DNA of 64,000 nt, taken from Nectonema munidae. Lineage: Eukaryota; Nematomorpha; Nectonematoida; Nectonematidae. The notes beneath the pieces are model-generated. The model did no database searches. It saw only the letters and a program-made list of their open reading frames with translations, and had not been told where the DNA came from. The first letter of the stretch is position 1. Each line of letters starts with the position of its first letter. The stretch spans positions 310,001 to 374,000 of the forward strand of contig JAUIRK010000974.1 in assembly GCA_030549495.1 (NCBI GenBank), given 5' to 3'. The position numbers and the translations under genes were made by a program. This document shows positions 46,021 through 56,437 of this stretch, piece after piece.

Positions 46021-46220
46021 TTTATATATACTTATCTTAAATAAACTTGTTTAGTTCTTTTAAAATTAAAAATAAACTTTTTTAAAATACATGAAATTTA
46101 TATATTACTATATATAAATTGATAGCAGTCACCGTTTGCCTGGTTTAAAGTGTATGTCTCCTATACCACAGAATGGAGTAGCGTGTACAAGTGAGGTGTT
46201 TTATTTTGCTGTACGGTTGA

Positions 46221-46227
46221 GGGTTAA
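46221..46227 (+). mobile_element. Candidate right terminus of the piggyBac element
   Basis: GTTGAGGGTTAA ends in TTAA preceded by GGG, the expected form of a piggyBac right end, about 200 bases after the transposase. No complementary left end was found. Confidence 0.35.
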
Positions 46228-46431
46228 ATGAGTATTATCCGCTTTGAGGCGGGAGTGTCATGCTTCCCTAGCACTCATTGTCGCTTGGTTTTGATTATTG
46301 TGATTCTATACGGCGTATATATATGTATACACCGCCTTCCACAAACTCTAAGAACATATGGCATCATGAAAGACATTTGTGTTTTTCAGAATTTTGATTG
46401 ATGCTACATATAGCTCTTTCTCGATTACATC

Positions 46432-47300
46432 TTAGAATTCGTCAGCTAAATCTTCATCAATCCATCTGTGTCTTTCAAGCTTGTTCAACTCTTCTGTATT
46501 TCCATTATATAGAACAACTTCTATATCATTAATGAAACTGTCAAAATAGGCTCTTTTACCGTCGTGATCTTCTCCAGGCTTTCCGAAATTGCACCTTCTT
46601 TCCATAATTTTCATGATTCCCCTAAAACATGCCCAATCTGAAGAACCCTTATATAACAAACTGTTGAAAGGAGTAACAAAACCGAAATCAATAATACTAA
46701 TGTTGTCTTCTCTATCCACCCCGATGTTTCTCAGATGAAGGTCATTGTGTGACATTCCTCTGTGTTGCAGGTCCCATATGGCCATGAACCACTTGGCAGT
46801 CTCTACCGAAATGTGTTTCTTAGTCTTCTCACCCAGTTCCTTTCCTTATATATGTACTTCTGTACGATGTATATCGTTTTTTTGTTGTTCAAGTAAACAT
46901 CATGAAACGAACTGAATCATTTGGGTCGATGCTTTGCACGGCTCTCACTTCTTGAACTATTTATTCTCTTGTAATTCAACGTGTTTATGTGATGTATTTC
47001 TTTAATTGCGTGCTTAATTTTCTTTCCTTATGCTTTGGCGAGTAAACGCATCCAAATTTTCCTTTGCTTATGTAAGAAAGTATTGTATACTCTTTTCTAA
47101 GATTCGTTTTTTCTATTTTCACTTGTTTCCTCAAGTAGGCATAACGGTCCCCTGTCTTTTTATATACATTCAATTCGTTAGTATAATACCCGCTAATAGA
47201 AGGATGTAGGATCGTGAATAATCCACTTGATTCATCTTCCTCTTCCACTTTTGACTCCTTCAATCTCTTATCAATAAGTGACGTAGTTGCAGCCAAAAAC
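46432..47300 (-). pseudogene. Protein kinase-like gene, broken
   Basis: Minus-strand pieces show an N-lobe with a glycine-rich loop (ISKGKFGCVY, near 47060) and a C-lobe with HNDLHLRNIGV as catalytic loop and IIDFGF as the metal-binding DFG motif (46660-46770). The rest has no close eukaryotic kinase subfamily flavour; no activation-segment APE motif was seen. The catalytic core appears compact and without introns, a style found in kinases of large DNA viruses and in some transposon-borne genes as well as in processed pseudogenes. The copy is broken, in roughly three or four pieces together with the upstream region. Its origin is open; a viral fossil is one possibility and a host kinase retrocopy another. 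Confidence 0.6.
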
Positions 47301-48021
47301 CTTCCTGTATATTTTCGTATACTGAATTATACTCTCGAAAGACCATTTTGCCAACAAGCTCATCTAGATTAGTTTCATTTTCTCTCGTTTCTGATTTCTT
47401 TTTTAAAAGTTTCAAATTTGTATGGATTGCATTCTGGATGCTTTTCATGCTTTTTATGTAGGAGGTTTGTTTGTTTGATATAAAAGTCTCATTATTCTCC
47501 GAACTACTTATACTTACAATAAATGCATGTCCATTTCTACTTGAAGTTCATTCTTTTTCATTCTTATTTACCACTTTCTTGACGTTTTCTCTTAATTCAT
47601 TTTCAACATTTGAGAGGCTAGGAATTTTGTTTTTTTCTGATACTTCTATGCTAGAGAAAACCGATTTCAAGCTCTCATTGATAACTTTTCTCTCATTTTT
47701 CTCAAGAATTCTTTGTATATTTGAATCCTGAGTGTTTGAAAAAATACTATTGCTGTTTTCTTTTAATATTTTTAACTTTGGTTTAATGCTGACAATGCTT
47801 GAAGTTTGGACCATATGACATCTCTACATCCATATTGGGAGACATGTTTTTGCTAGGACCATAACTCTCACTTTTCTTTGATTTTTTTTGTACAAAAACT
47901 TTAACACTGCCATTATTATTTGAGAGTGTTTTGCCAAGTTTTGGTGGACATAATTCATAATGTTTTTACAAAGTATATCCGAGTAACTACTTATTACGCT
48001 TTTTAGTTTGTTAGAGTCCAT
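47301..48021 (-). pseudogene. Unrecognised N-terminal region upstream of the kinase-like gene
   Basis: Minus-strand frames read MDSNKLKSVISSYSDILCKN, then a Ser-, Glu- and Lys-rich stretch with many polar residues, then AIHTNLKLLKKKSETREN, leading toward the kinase-like N-lobe. The common strand and order suggest one long gene whose N-terminal half is low in recognisable motifs. No homologue came to mind. Confidence 0.4.
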
Positions 48022-49000
48022 TTTAAGACATTTATTTAAATTTCCTTTTTTTTGATATTTTTAAGTTTTAATTTTACTTTACTATAAGTGGTTAAACTGT
48101 ATAGCGATAATATTAACAATGCAAAACAGTTGGCTTTTACTTTACGGTTCTGTCAATCAAAAAATTTCTCTGACAAATTATTGGCTGTTGTGATGTCAAT
48201 CAAACTATATAATTTTTAAGTAGTTCTAACTAATATATAGGCAATGTTATAAAGCATAAAAATTACAACATACATCTAAATGAATAAATAATATATTTAT
48301 TTTACATTACTTAGTAAGCAAACATTTGATACAAAAATTGATAAACTTTTTTTATGGAATTCAAAGTAAAAAGTTTTAGGAATTTGCTTTGTTCCAATTT
48401 GAACTTGCTTAGTACAAATTTGAACTTGAAAAGCTAAAAAATGAACACCAAAGGTATAGGCTTAAGTGCTAAACGATATATCGCTAATCTTATGAAAAGC
48501 AGGACTCAAATCGTGGTGCATTGATTGGCATTTCAATCATTAGTTTGATTAGTTAGTGATAATCAAGTATATAATGATGTGCGAAGTGTTACCAATATGT
48601 TAGCATCATTTCTCTCTCTCTCTGTGATTATATCGAACACATTGTAGCACATAATATTGCCAGTGAGATCAATATTTCCCGTCATTTGAATCGAGTGCTG
48701 ATTCACGAATTGTGTGATCGCACAATCCTCAATCAGACTTGTGAAAATAACGATATTTTTCGTTTATAAATAATACTTAACTTTCGTTTCTAGTTTTTAA
48801 TCTTTAGAGAAAAATTGTCTAGTTAATCCTACAAAGGCATAAAACCAAACTGAATGTATGCCTCATTTAAAAACAATAATAAGATAATATTTAGCCTCTT
48901 TAACTTGAAAACATCTATAATTTTGTAAAGGAAGTGAACCTTCATGTGTGTTTATACACAACATTTACACAGGTTCAAGTGTTGGAATTTGTGATCCTCC
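48022..49000. other. AT-rich spacer
   Basis: No recognised gene; a short TC repeat lies near 48609-48622. Confidence 0.4.
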
Positions 49001-49004
49001 AGAC

Positions 49005-49110
49005 CAGGGTTTCCAAAACTTTTTAGACTCACGGAACCCCGACATTAGAGCACAACTTTCACAAAACTCACGTGATACTTCCATATATACCATTTTTCAT
49101 ATTTCAGGTT
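49005..49110. mobile_element. hAT-like left terminus
   Basis: CAGGGTTTCCAAAACTTTTT at 49005, followed by CACGGAACCCC, has the form of a hAT left end. A partner end was not found. It may belong with the protein remnant that follows. Confidence 0.4.
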
Positions 49111-49305
49111 ATGATTAAAAATTCTTTTTGTAGCATTAAATATTTTGACTTTTAATATAAAAAATAAATAATATAAAAATTATAAAAAAAATTTTCTAAA
49201 TAAAAAAAAAATAAACATACATTATTCAAAATAATTTTTATCAATACATATCAAAATATTTTTACATTTAAGCTTGATTTTTTTAGTTTTAGCTTTAGTT
49301 TTTAT

Positions 49306-50880
49306 ATGGCAGATTTGAAATCAAGTTTAGCTGTTGCAAAAAATTCAAAAATTTGTGCCAAAAACCTATCTTTGTCAAAGAAAATACTTTTGAGCAATTT
49401 ACCAAGAATAGAAAACTTTGAAAATTTTACAAGACTACCCAAAATAATTGATGTTCTTGGGTGCTATCATGCCTTACTTAATAAACAATAACTCAAACAA
49501 AAAAGAATAGAGATTGTATTTCAAGAATTATTTAATTTATGGACGAAAATGAGTTTTCCTAAACTTAGTAAGCAAGCAATTACTGATCGAATACATAATT
49601 GAATACTAAAATATGAAAAAATAACCAAAAGTTTCCTAAAGAAGAATTTCAAAAAAAGTTAAATGTCATTTTTGACATCATAAAGAAAGAAGTAAAATGG
49701 TTATGTAAAGAAGATAAATTATTTTATCAAAAACAAAGAGTCGTAAGCAAAAAGTGGATACGCTACAAGTAAGCTAGCTCAACTTTCTTCCACTCACCCA
49801 TCAAAAAGACAGAGGAATGTAAAAGATGAAATTTTGATAGATTCAAAAAATTATGAAAATTTAAGCAAGACAACAACTACTTCTGATTCTAGTGAAGAAG
49901 AAATTATCTTTGATGATAATTCAACTGTGCTGAGGTTCAACTGCTTTTTCTGTTAAATAAGTAACCGCTTTGTCTGTTTCTATACTCAAAAAGCTTGCAA
50001 AATGTTTGAGTCTTTCAGGAAAAGTTATTAACTTGGCGCTTCCTTCTCAGTCTGGTATATTTAAAGGAGTAATAAGTTATGGAAAGTTGGAAAAGTTAAA
50101 AATAAAAAAAAATTTGGAAAATGAAAAATATTTTTTTTGCATTTTCATGGTAAAAAAATAAATGAAAGTAAGAAAAGTTTAAAGCACGGAAAAGAATACG
50201 AAGTATAGTATGTTTTCAAAATCTTGACATTAAAATAAATTTAGGAGTTTTATAAGTGAAAATGGTTCACCAATAAAAACAATTCTTGATGAAAACTTAA
50301 GCTTAAATTGAGTATTTTTGATGCAACTGCTGTAAACACCTGGCAACATAAGGCAGTTGTATTTATATTACAGCAAGAAATATTGAAGAAGGGTTTTGTT
50401 CAACCACAGTTTATCGGGTGTCAGCATCATATTCTAGAATCTAGATACAATGTTAAAACACGTTTTAAATTATTTTTCCAATAAAGATATCAAAAGTCCT
50501 AATTATTTTTACACATTTGTATAGAGACAAAATAGTAAAGGATTATAATTTTTTAATAAAGTAATTTTAATAAGACATTTTAAAGAAAGTGGCAGATTGC
50601 CAAACATAACCTGGAAAACTTTACCAGGAGAGCAATATTTACAAGTGTGTTAGAAGTTCCAGCTACTTTGATAGATTATGGTTGGCAAGAAATGTGGTTT
50701 TCGAATCAAAAATACAGTTCTGAATCTTTTGTCCCCCATTTTCTCGGTATCAAACAAACTAAGCGTAATTCTGCTGAAAAATACCTCAAACCTACTGTTA
50801 TTGACATTGCGCTTCAAATATCGTTGCAGAAAGGGCAAAAAACTCTTAGAAAAAAACTCTTAAACATGCAAAACTGATAA
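49306..50880 (+). pseudogene. Remnant of an unnamed repetitive protein family
   Basis: Plus-strand pieces: 49306-49560 (DLKSSLAVAKNSKICAKNLS, FQELFNLWTKMSFPKLSKQA), an acidic spacer near 49870-49920, 49970-50070 (a stretch around LSLSGKVINLALP), 50320-50450 with AVNTWQHKAVV and QPQFIGCQHHILE, and 50590-50870. The word FIGCQHHILE and the order recall a multi-copy arthropod protein family that I know only as uncharacterised and repetitive, so probably transposon-derived. Numerous stops and shifts make it dead. The hAT-like terminus at 49005 may or may not belong to it. Confidence 0.5.
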
Positions 50881-52216
50881 ATATTTAAATTTAAAATTTG
50901 TCGCTAAAGATCATTTTGATTAAAACAATTTTTTTTGTTTAAAACTTATTTTTATATTTTTTAATTAAATTTTTCATTTTAAAGGAACACTTTTATTTTT
51001 GGGGCAACTTTTTTTAAAGATACGTAAAATTAGGATTATTTTCTCTTTTAATATCAAAAAACTCATCCAAATTTATATCAGGATAAATGAAAAATAACTT
51101 CCTTACCCTAAGGTGTGTATTATAATTTTTAATATATTAAAAATCAAACCCAACAAACTAAAAAAACTATATATTTCCCTAAACTTTTTTTTTACTTTTC
51201 CCATTACGAAGTTAAATTTACTTTTAGATTTTAAAAGTTTTTTGCAAGCTATAAAATGTTAACGTGGTGCAAGTTAAATGACCTGAGAGTGAGTTCATTA
51301 ACCCGCAAAGGAACTCAATTTTTTTTTCATATTTTCAATTCCTGGGAGATGTTTAAATAATTAAATAAAATTAAGTGAGTTAAAGTACTTTTATAAATAA
51401 GGAATTTTGTAAAAACTTTTGTGAATCAAATTTTTTTTACAATTTTTTATAAAAAAGGTTTGAATTTTCAAAAATTTGACATTTTTGATTCAAACACCAA
51501 AAAAAAATTTCTTTTCCAATTTTTATAACATCTTATTCAAAATTGCTTAAATTTAACTTTAAAATTTGGAAAAATATTTATTTTTGATATATATTTTTTG
51601 ATGTTAACAATTTTTTTTAAATTTTTTTGTCAAAATTTACAAATTTTAACTTTGAATAAAAACTTTATGCTATAAATTTTTTAAAAACATTCTAAACCAT
51701 GCCTATCTTAAAGAGCATCCTTTTATACACATTTTGCATGTCGTTTCGTTTTTAAAAAATTTTTGAAATTTTTTTTATAAGCCTTTGAACAATATGCACA
51801 ATTTTGTTTTTTTCACTACAATTTAGTTAGCGTGTAAAATGAATAATTAAATTTTCTATTTTTTTTGCATATTCATAAAATACACCAATATTTAAAAATA
51901 CTACGGTAAAAAATTTAAATTTTTTAAAAAAAATTTTAAAATGTTGGGGTTCCCCACGAAATTTTCAAAAAATTTCAAACTTATCTAATTTTCAATTTTA
52001 ATATCTCATATTAAATTTAAATTATATAATTTAATTATAATTATTTTTTTGAAATATAATAAATTTTTAGTTGTGAGAGGGGGAGATAACCAATAAGAAT
52101 CCTTTTTTAAATTTAATTCTAATGATAACAATCTAATTTGCTAATTCCTTATTTTAAAACAAGTAAAGCTCTTTTAGATTTTATGTAGCAAGTTATCATA
52201 TGTTTGATCTTTACTT
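50881..52216. other. Very AT-rich non-coding stretch
   Basis: Long A and T runs with no recognised gene or repeat family. Confidence 0.5.
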
Positions 52217-52371
52217 CTACCAATGATCTTTCTGGGGGATATCAATGATTATTATTAGGGGTAACAATGATCTTTACGGGGGTACCAATGATCTTTGCGG
52301 GGGTATCAATGACCTTTGCTTGGGTACCAATGATCTTAGCGGCCTCTTTTTGGGGTACCAATGATCTTTAC
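52217..52371 (+). repeat. Minisatellite, left arm
   Basis: About seven units of 21-30 bases around GGGGTACCAATGATCTTTAC. The array resumes at 53547 after an inserted LINE fragment. Confidence 0.85.
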
Positions 52372-53546
52372 ATTTCTTCACATCATATCTTGAAAAAAGG
52401 AAACAATTTGTTCAATATGGGAACTCTACTTCATACACTTGTTGCTTAGAAAGAGGAGTTCCTCAAGGATCCATTATTGGTCCCTTGCTCTTTATCATAT
52501 ACATGAACGATATATTTGATTCTACTACATTTTTTGACTTCCTACTATATGCAGATGATATCACACTGATATTTCCTTATTCATCAACAAACAAAGAATC
52601 AGTGTAATGCCAATTTCCTTACTATAAATCAAAATAAAACGAAAGCAATGATAATCTCTAAAAAGTTTACTGTTGATTCATCCTTATTCCTTAATGAAAG
52701 CTTTGAAGTTGTAAAAGAAGTCAATCTTCTCGGTCTTGTTATAGATAATAAGCTCAGCTTCCATAATCACAATGAAATTAAGCAAAGTTATTGGCATCAT
52801 AAAATACACAAGAAAGTTCTTCTCATCAAAGGTTCTACTTCTTCTCTTGAAATCTCTTTTTATACCTCACCTCACATACAGCTTGGTCAATTTTGGTCAT
52901 TGCAGTCTAACTCCTTTGGAGACTCTTTACAAAAAATCAATTAGACTGGTTACAGCAGCAAATGTTAACGCACACACCAATCCAATTTTTTAAAACTCAA
53001 TCTTCTCAAAATTGAAGAACTTTACAAGCAGAAACTGGGTATCTTTCTTCTTTCCAATCTTGAATCTCCACATGGTCTTTTCCAACAGTTGATTACCTAC
53101 TCCTTCAATTCCACTTACTCCTTCCGAAATAGTCTGATTCTTAACAAGCCCAAGTTCAGACTCAGTTATTCTCAACTTTCAATAAGGTTAAAAGTTGTCT
53201 CTTTTTATGAGACCCACAAATGGTTATTAGGGGAAAGCGGAAGTTCTGTTCCGAAGTTTAAAACTATCTTAAAACTATGGTATCTTTCCAAGTACTAAAG
53301 GTTGCTTTATTTGCTCACGTCCAAGACAACCTTTTCTGGTTTGTTTTTTTTTTCAAATATATAAAATATAATACTTGATGTTGGAAATCTTGCAGCGGTT
53401 TGCATAAACCTTTAGATTTCACACTTTATTTCTTTTGAATACATATATTTTCATCAAAATTCAGTATAAAATTACCTTATATCTCTGTTCATTCTTATTA
53501 ATATTTTCATTTTATTTAAATAAACTTACTTAAACTTACTTACTTA
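52372..53546 (+). mobile_element. 5'-truncated Jockey/CR1-like LINE inserted in the minisatellite
   Basis: The insert starts inside the reverse transcriptase: FFTSYLEKRKQFVQYGN, ERGVPQGSIIGPLLFIIYMN and the polymerase motif FLLYADDITL. After frame changes it continues with VNLLGLVIDNKLSFHNH and a C-terminal thumb-like part at 53000-53300. It ends in an AACTTACTT-type tandem tail. CTTTAC occurs directly before the insert (52366-52371) and at its end (53547-53552), a likely short target duplication. GVPQGS and YADD are hallmarks of non-LTR reverse transcriptases of the Jockey/CR1 group. Confidence 0.82.
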
Positions 53547-53665
53547 CTTTACGGGTTCCTTGAGGGGATCTATAATCCCAGTACGAATGATCTTTGAGGG
53601 AATCTAGATTAAAGGTACCAATGATCTTTAACAAGACCTATAATCAGAAGGATCTAGAGGACCTA
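53547..53665 (+). repeat. Minisatellite, right arm
   Basis: Continues the 52217-52371 array with diverged units (TACGAATGATCTTTGAGGG, GGTACCAATGATCTTTAAC) interleaved with GGATCTA words. Confidence 0.75.
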
Positions 53666-53879
53666 GAATCCAATGTCTTATCCTATAGTAATCATAATAA
53701 TAATATCTATTATAGTGAATAAAAAAATAAGTATAAGAATTACAAAAATATTAAAGCAAAATGAGGATTGTAAGCTCTTAATGGGCAAAAAATCCACACT
53801 TAATAAATATATATTATAAAAAAATTGTATTATACTAGAATGGAATTATACGTGTCTTATGTAACCGTAAATCGGCTAC

Positions 53880-54911
53880 AGCATTTAATCCATTTCTGAA
53901 TTTATGCTGCATATGATGAAAATGTTCTCTGTCACATAAATATGTGGTTGGAAACCTCATTTTTAAAGCTCTTGCGCTTATGCCAGTGTATTCCAGTAAT
54001 CATTTTATCAAAAACTTTGACATTTATATTTTAGCGTTGAGTCTTTTGCTATGTCTATATGCTGTTCGTTTTCTTTCCGCGAAAGATCGTTTACATTTAA
54101 CGAATCTACAAAAGGATTTTCAACCCAACGTTCCCTTTAACAATCAGGAAAACACGCTGTAATCGAGACATTCATATATGCTAAATGCTGCAGAACCAAA
54201 TCTTTTGTATCTTGGCTCAAGGAAATTGTATTTCCTTCTAAAAAACTACTCCCATTTTTAAAGCATTCAACATCACCCTTAGCAATAGAAAATCTATCAC
54301 CCCATATTTTTAGTTTGGGTTGAAATGCATTCATTTTATCTTTAACTTTAAAAAATGTTACCTGAGTGCCTTGCATTGCAAGATTAACTTCACTTAAATA
54401 AGGAAATATATCGGGAAGATATGCCATTTTTTAAATCCACCACTGGTCTCAAAGCTGAAAAAGATGTTCTGATAGAACAAATATAACTTCTTCACGTAAT
54501 TGGAAAAACCGGGCCAGCACTTTTCCATTCAGTGTGCAACAATAATGTTTCATTAAATCTTCCCATATCTGCACAAAATAAACTGAAGTGTCTTGCATTT
54601 AAGGGTCTAGATTTCATAAAATTCACCATTTTAACAACATTGTTTCTACTAGTTTCAAGTTTTCGGGCATACATTTCATTGCTAATGCCTGACGATGAAG
54701 ATGATGAAGTTTCATTCTTGCTACTGAACCTGAAATGCGTCCAACCATATAGCTGCTGCCCCATCAGTCGAAACAGTGGAACAAAACTTCCATGAAATGT
54801 TATTTTCTTCCATAAATGAATTAATTTAATTAAATATTGCTTCCTCAAATGTGAGCAATGTAAATTGAGTATAACGAAAATTTTTGTAAAGATAATTTCC
54901 TTTTTGTGCAT
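53880..54911 (-). pseudogene. hAT (ZBED5-like) transposase remnant
   Basis: Minus-strand pieces in order: NNVVKMVNFMKSRPLNARHF and SLFCADMGRFNETLLLHTEW (54492-54911), then LAYLNE-type MAYLPDIFPYLSEVNLAMQG and VKDKMNAFQPKLKIWGDR (54137-54427), then ERWVENPFVDSLNV and a diverged stretch to about 53880. These match the second half of the ZBED5-like catalytic domain. The final dimerisation domain and the BED finger are missing, and at least two shifts are present. It is one of four ZBED5-type remnants in the window. Confidence 0.75.
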
Positions 54912-55379
54912 TTTTATTTATATATATTTTTTTTTTTAATTTTTAAAAAGAAAATGGTTTATAAAATCTTGTAATTTTATTTAAAATGCATAAATGAACA
55001 TTTTTTATAATAATTATTTACTTTTTTCTACTTAGAATCAAAATAGCTTGAAAATTTTTTCGTTGAGCATAAAAACTTCTATAAATAAAACCAGTGCCTT
55101 TTTAAAAAAAACTTTTTATTAATATATTATTTTGTATAACTTCTCTTATGTAATCAAAAAAAATATGAATTTTAATCGATAGTCATTAGCTTATTATCAA
55201 ATCAATCATGTCGACACAAGCCGACATTGAACGAAAGTGGAAAAAATATCACTTATAGTCAAATTATAAACAAATGCTGCAGTTATCAATTAATTTTTTC
55301 TCTTGTATTTCCGCTCATAGTGAAGACAGTTTTATCGATTTTTTCATTCTGTTCATCTTGTGATACTTTAAAAAGTCTC

Positions 55380-56220
55380 AAATAAAGCATCTTGACGAAG
55401 CTATAAATGTTGCGACGTTTGAAAACAAGAACACTTTGATTGCAATACCTCCTGAACTTGACATACTTACCGATGAAGACGAAGACTTTGAGAACCTTGA
55501 AAACTCGAAAGATATACCAGGAACTTTAGAAGTTGAATTGGCAGAAAAAATAGAAAGCAAAAATTTTTTAAGTCTGATGAAAATGATTATAAAAGTTTTT
55601 GGGCATACTTTTTTGGTCCAGTTATCATTTGTTTCCCTCACAAGACTTGTATTGGTCTACTGATAAAGATTGTTGCGCCACTCTAGTGAAAAAATCCATG
55701 TCAAAAAATAGATTTAAAGAACTAAAAAGTTTTATGCATTTTAATGATAATTCTAAAATTGACCCTAAAGATAAATTGTTTAAAATTCGTTCTCTTTTTT
55801 CTCTGTTGAATAATAACTTCAAAAAAATATTCTTTTTTAAGTGAATTTTTTTTAATTGATGAAAAAATTGTAGAATATTTTGGAAGACATTCTACAAAAC
55901 AATTTATTCACGAAAAACCCATTCGTTTTGGGTAAAAATTATGGGTGTTGTGTGATGCTAAAACCAGGTTTTGTTACTCCTTTCACGTTTATCAGGGAAA
56001 GAACGAAAAATTAAATGGGAAAGAAACATTAGGATTTCAGGTGGTTAAAAAGTTTAGACAAGATTTACCTGAAGGTTCAAATCACGGGAAAAAGTCGCAA
56101 GGTATCCTTTTAGAAAGTAGAACCAAAGGTCAGCACTTCATTATATCGATGAAAGATTAAAAAAGAAGTTAGAAGAGAATGTAACACTTGCTAAGTTGGT
56201 TTGCGTGTTGAATGCTTCAA
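55380..56220 (+). pseudogene. piggyBac transposase remnant, truncated
   Basis: Plus-strand pieces: an acidic N-terminal stretch (LDILTDEDEDFENLENSKDI), then LYWSTDKDCCATLVKKSMSK and LKSFMHFNDNSKI with LFKIRSLFSLLNNNF, then IDEKIVEYFGRHSTKQFIHE and PIRFG with LWVLCDAKTRF. These follow the first half of the DDE_Tnp_1_7 domain, including the IDE position of the first catalytic Asp. The rest is deleted or unrecognisable apart from a scrap after 56150. At least three shifts or stops. The sequence is clearly different from the piggyBac copy at 44165, so two lineages are represented. Confidence 0.75.
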
Positions 56221-56437
56221 AGAATTTCATTCTAATTAAATTTTTTAAATAAAAACTTTCACTGAATTTTATACGTATATTTACTTCTATTTTTGACTAA
56301 TGTCGACTTTTTTTATTTTAAGCAGATAATATTGCTTTTTTGTTTAAAAACACTAAATTTTATTTAAGTTTTCGTTAAAAAAAATTAGGTAAAAATTTTT
56401 TTTAAAAAAAGTTTGTTCGAACGGGTTATTAAAAGAC

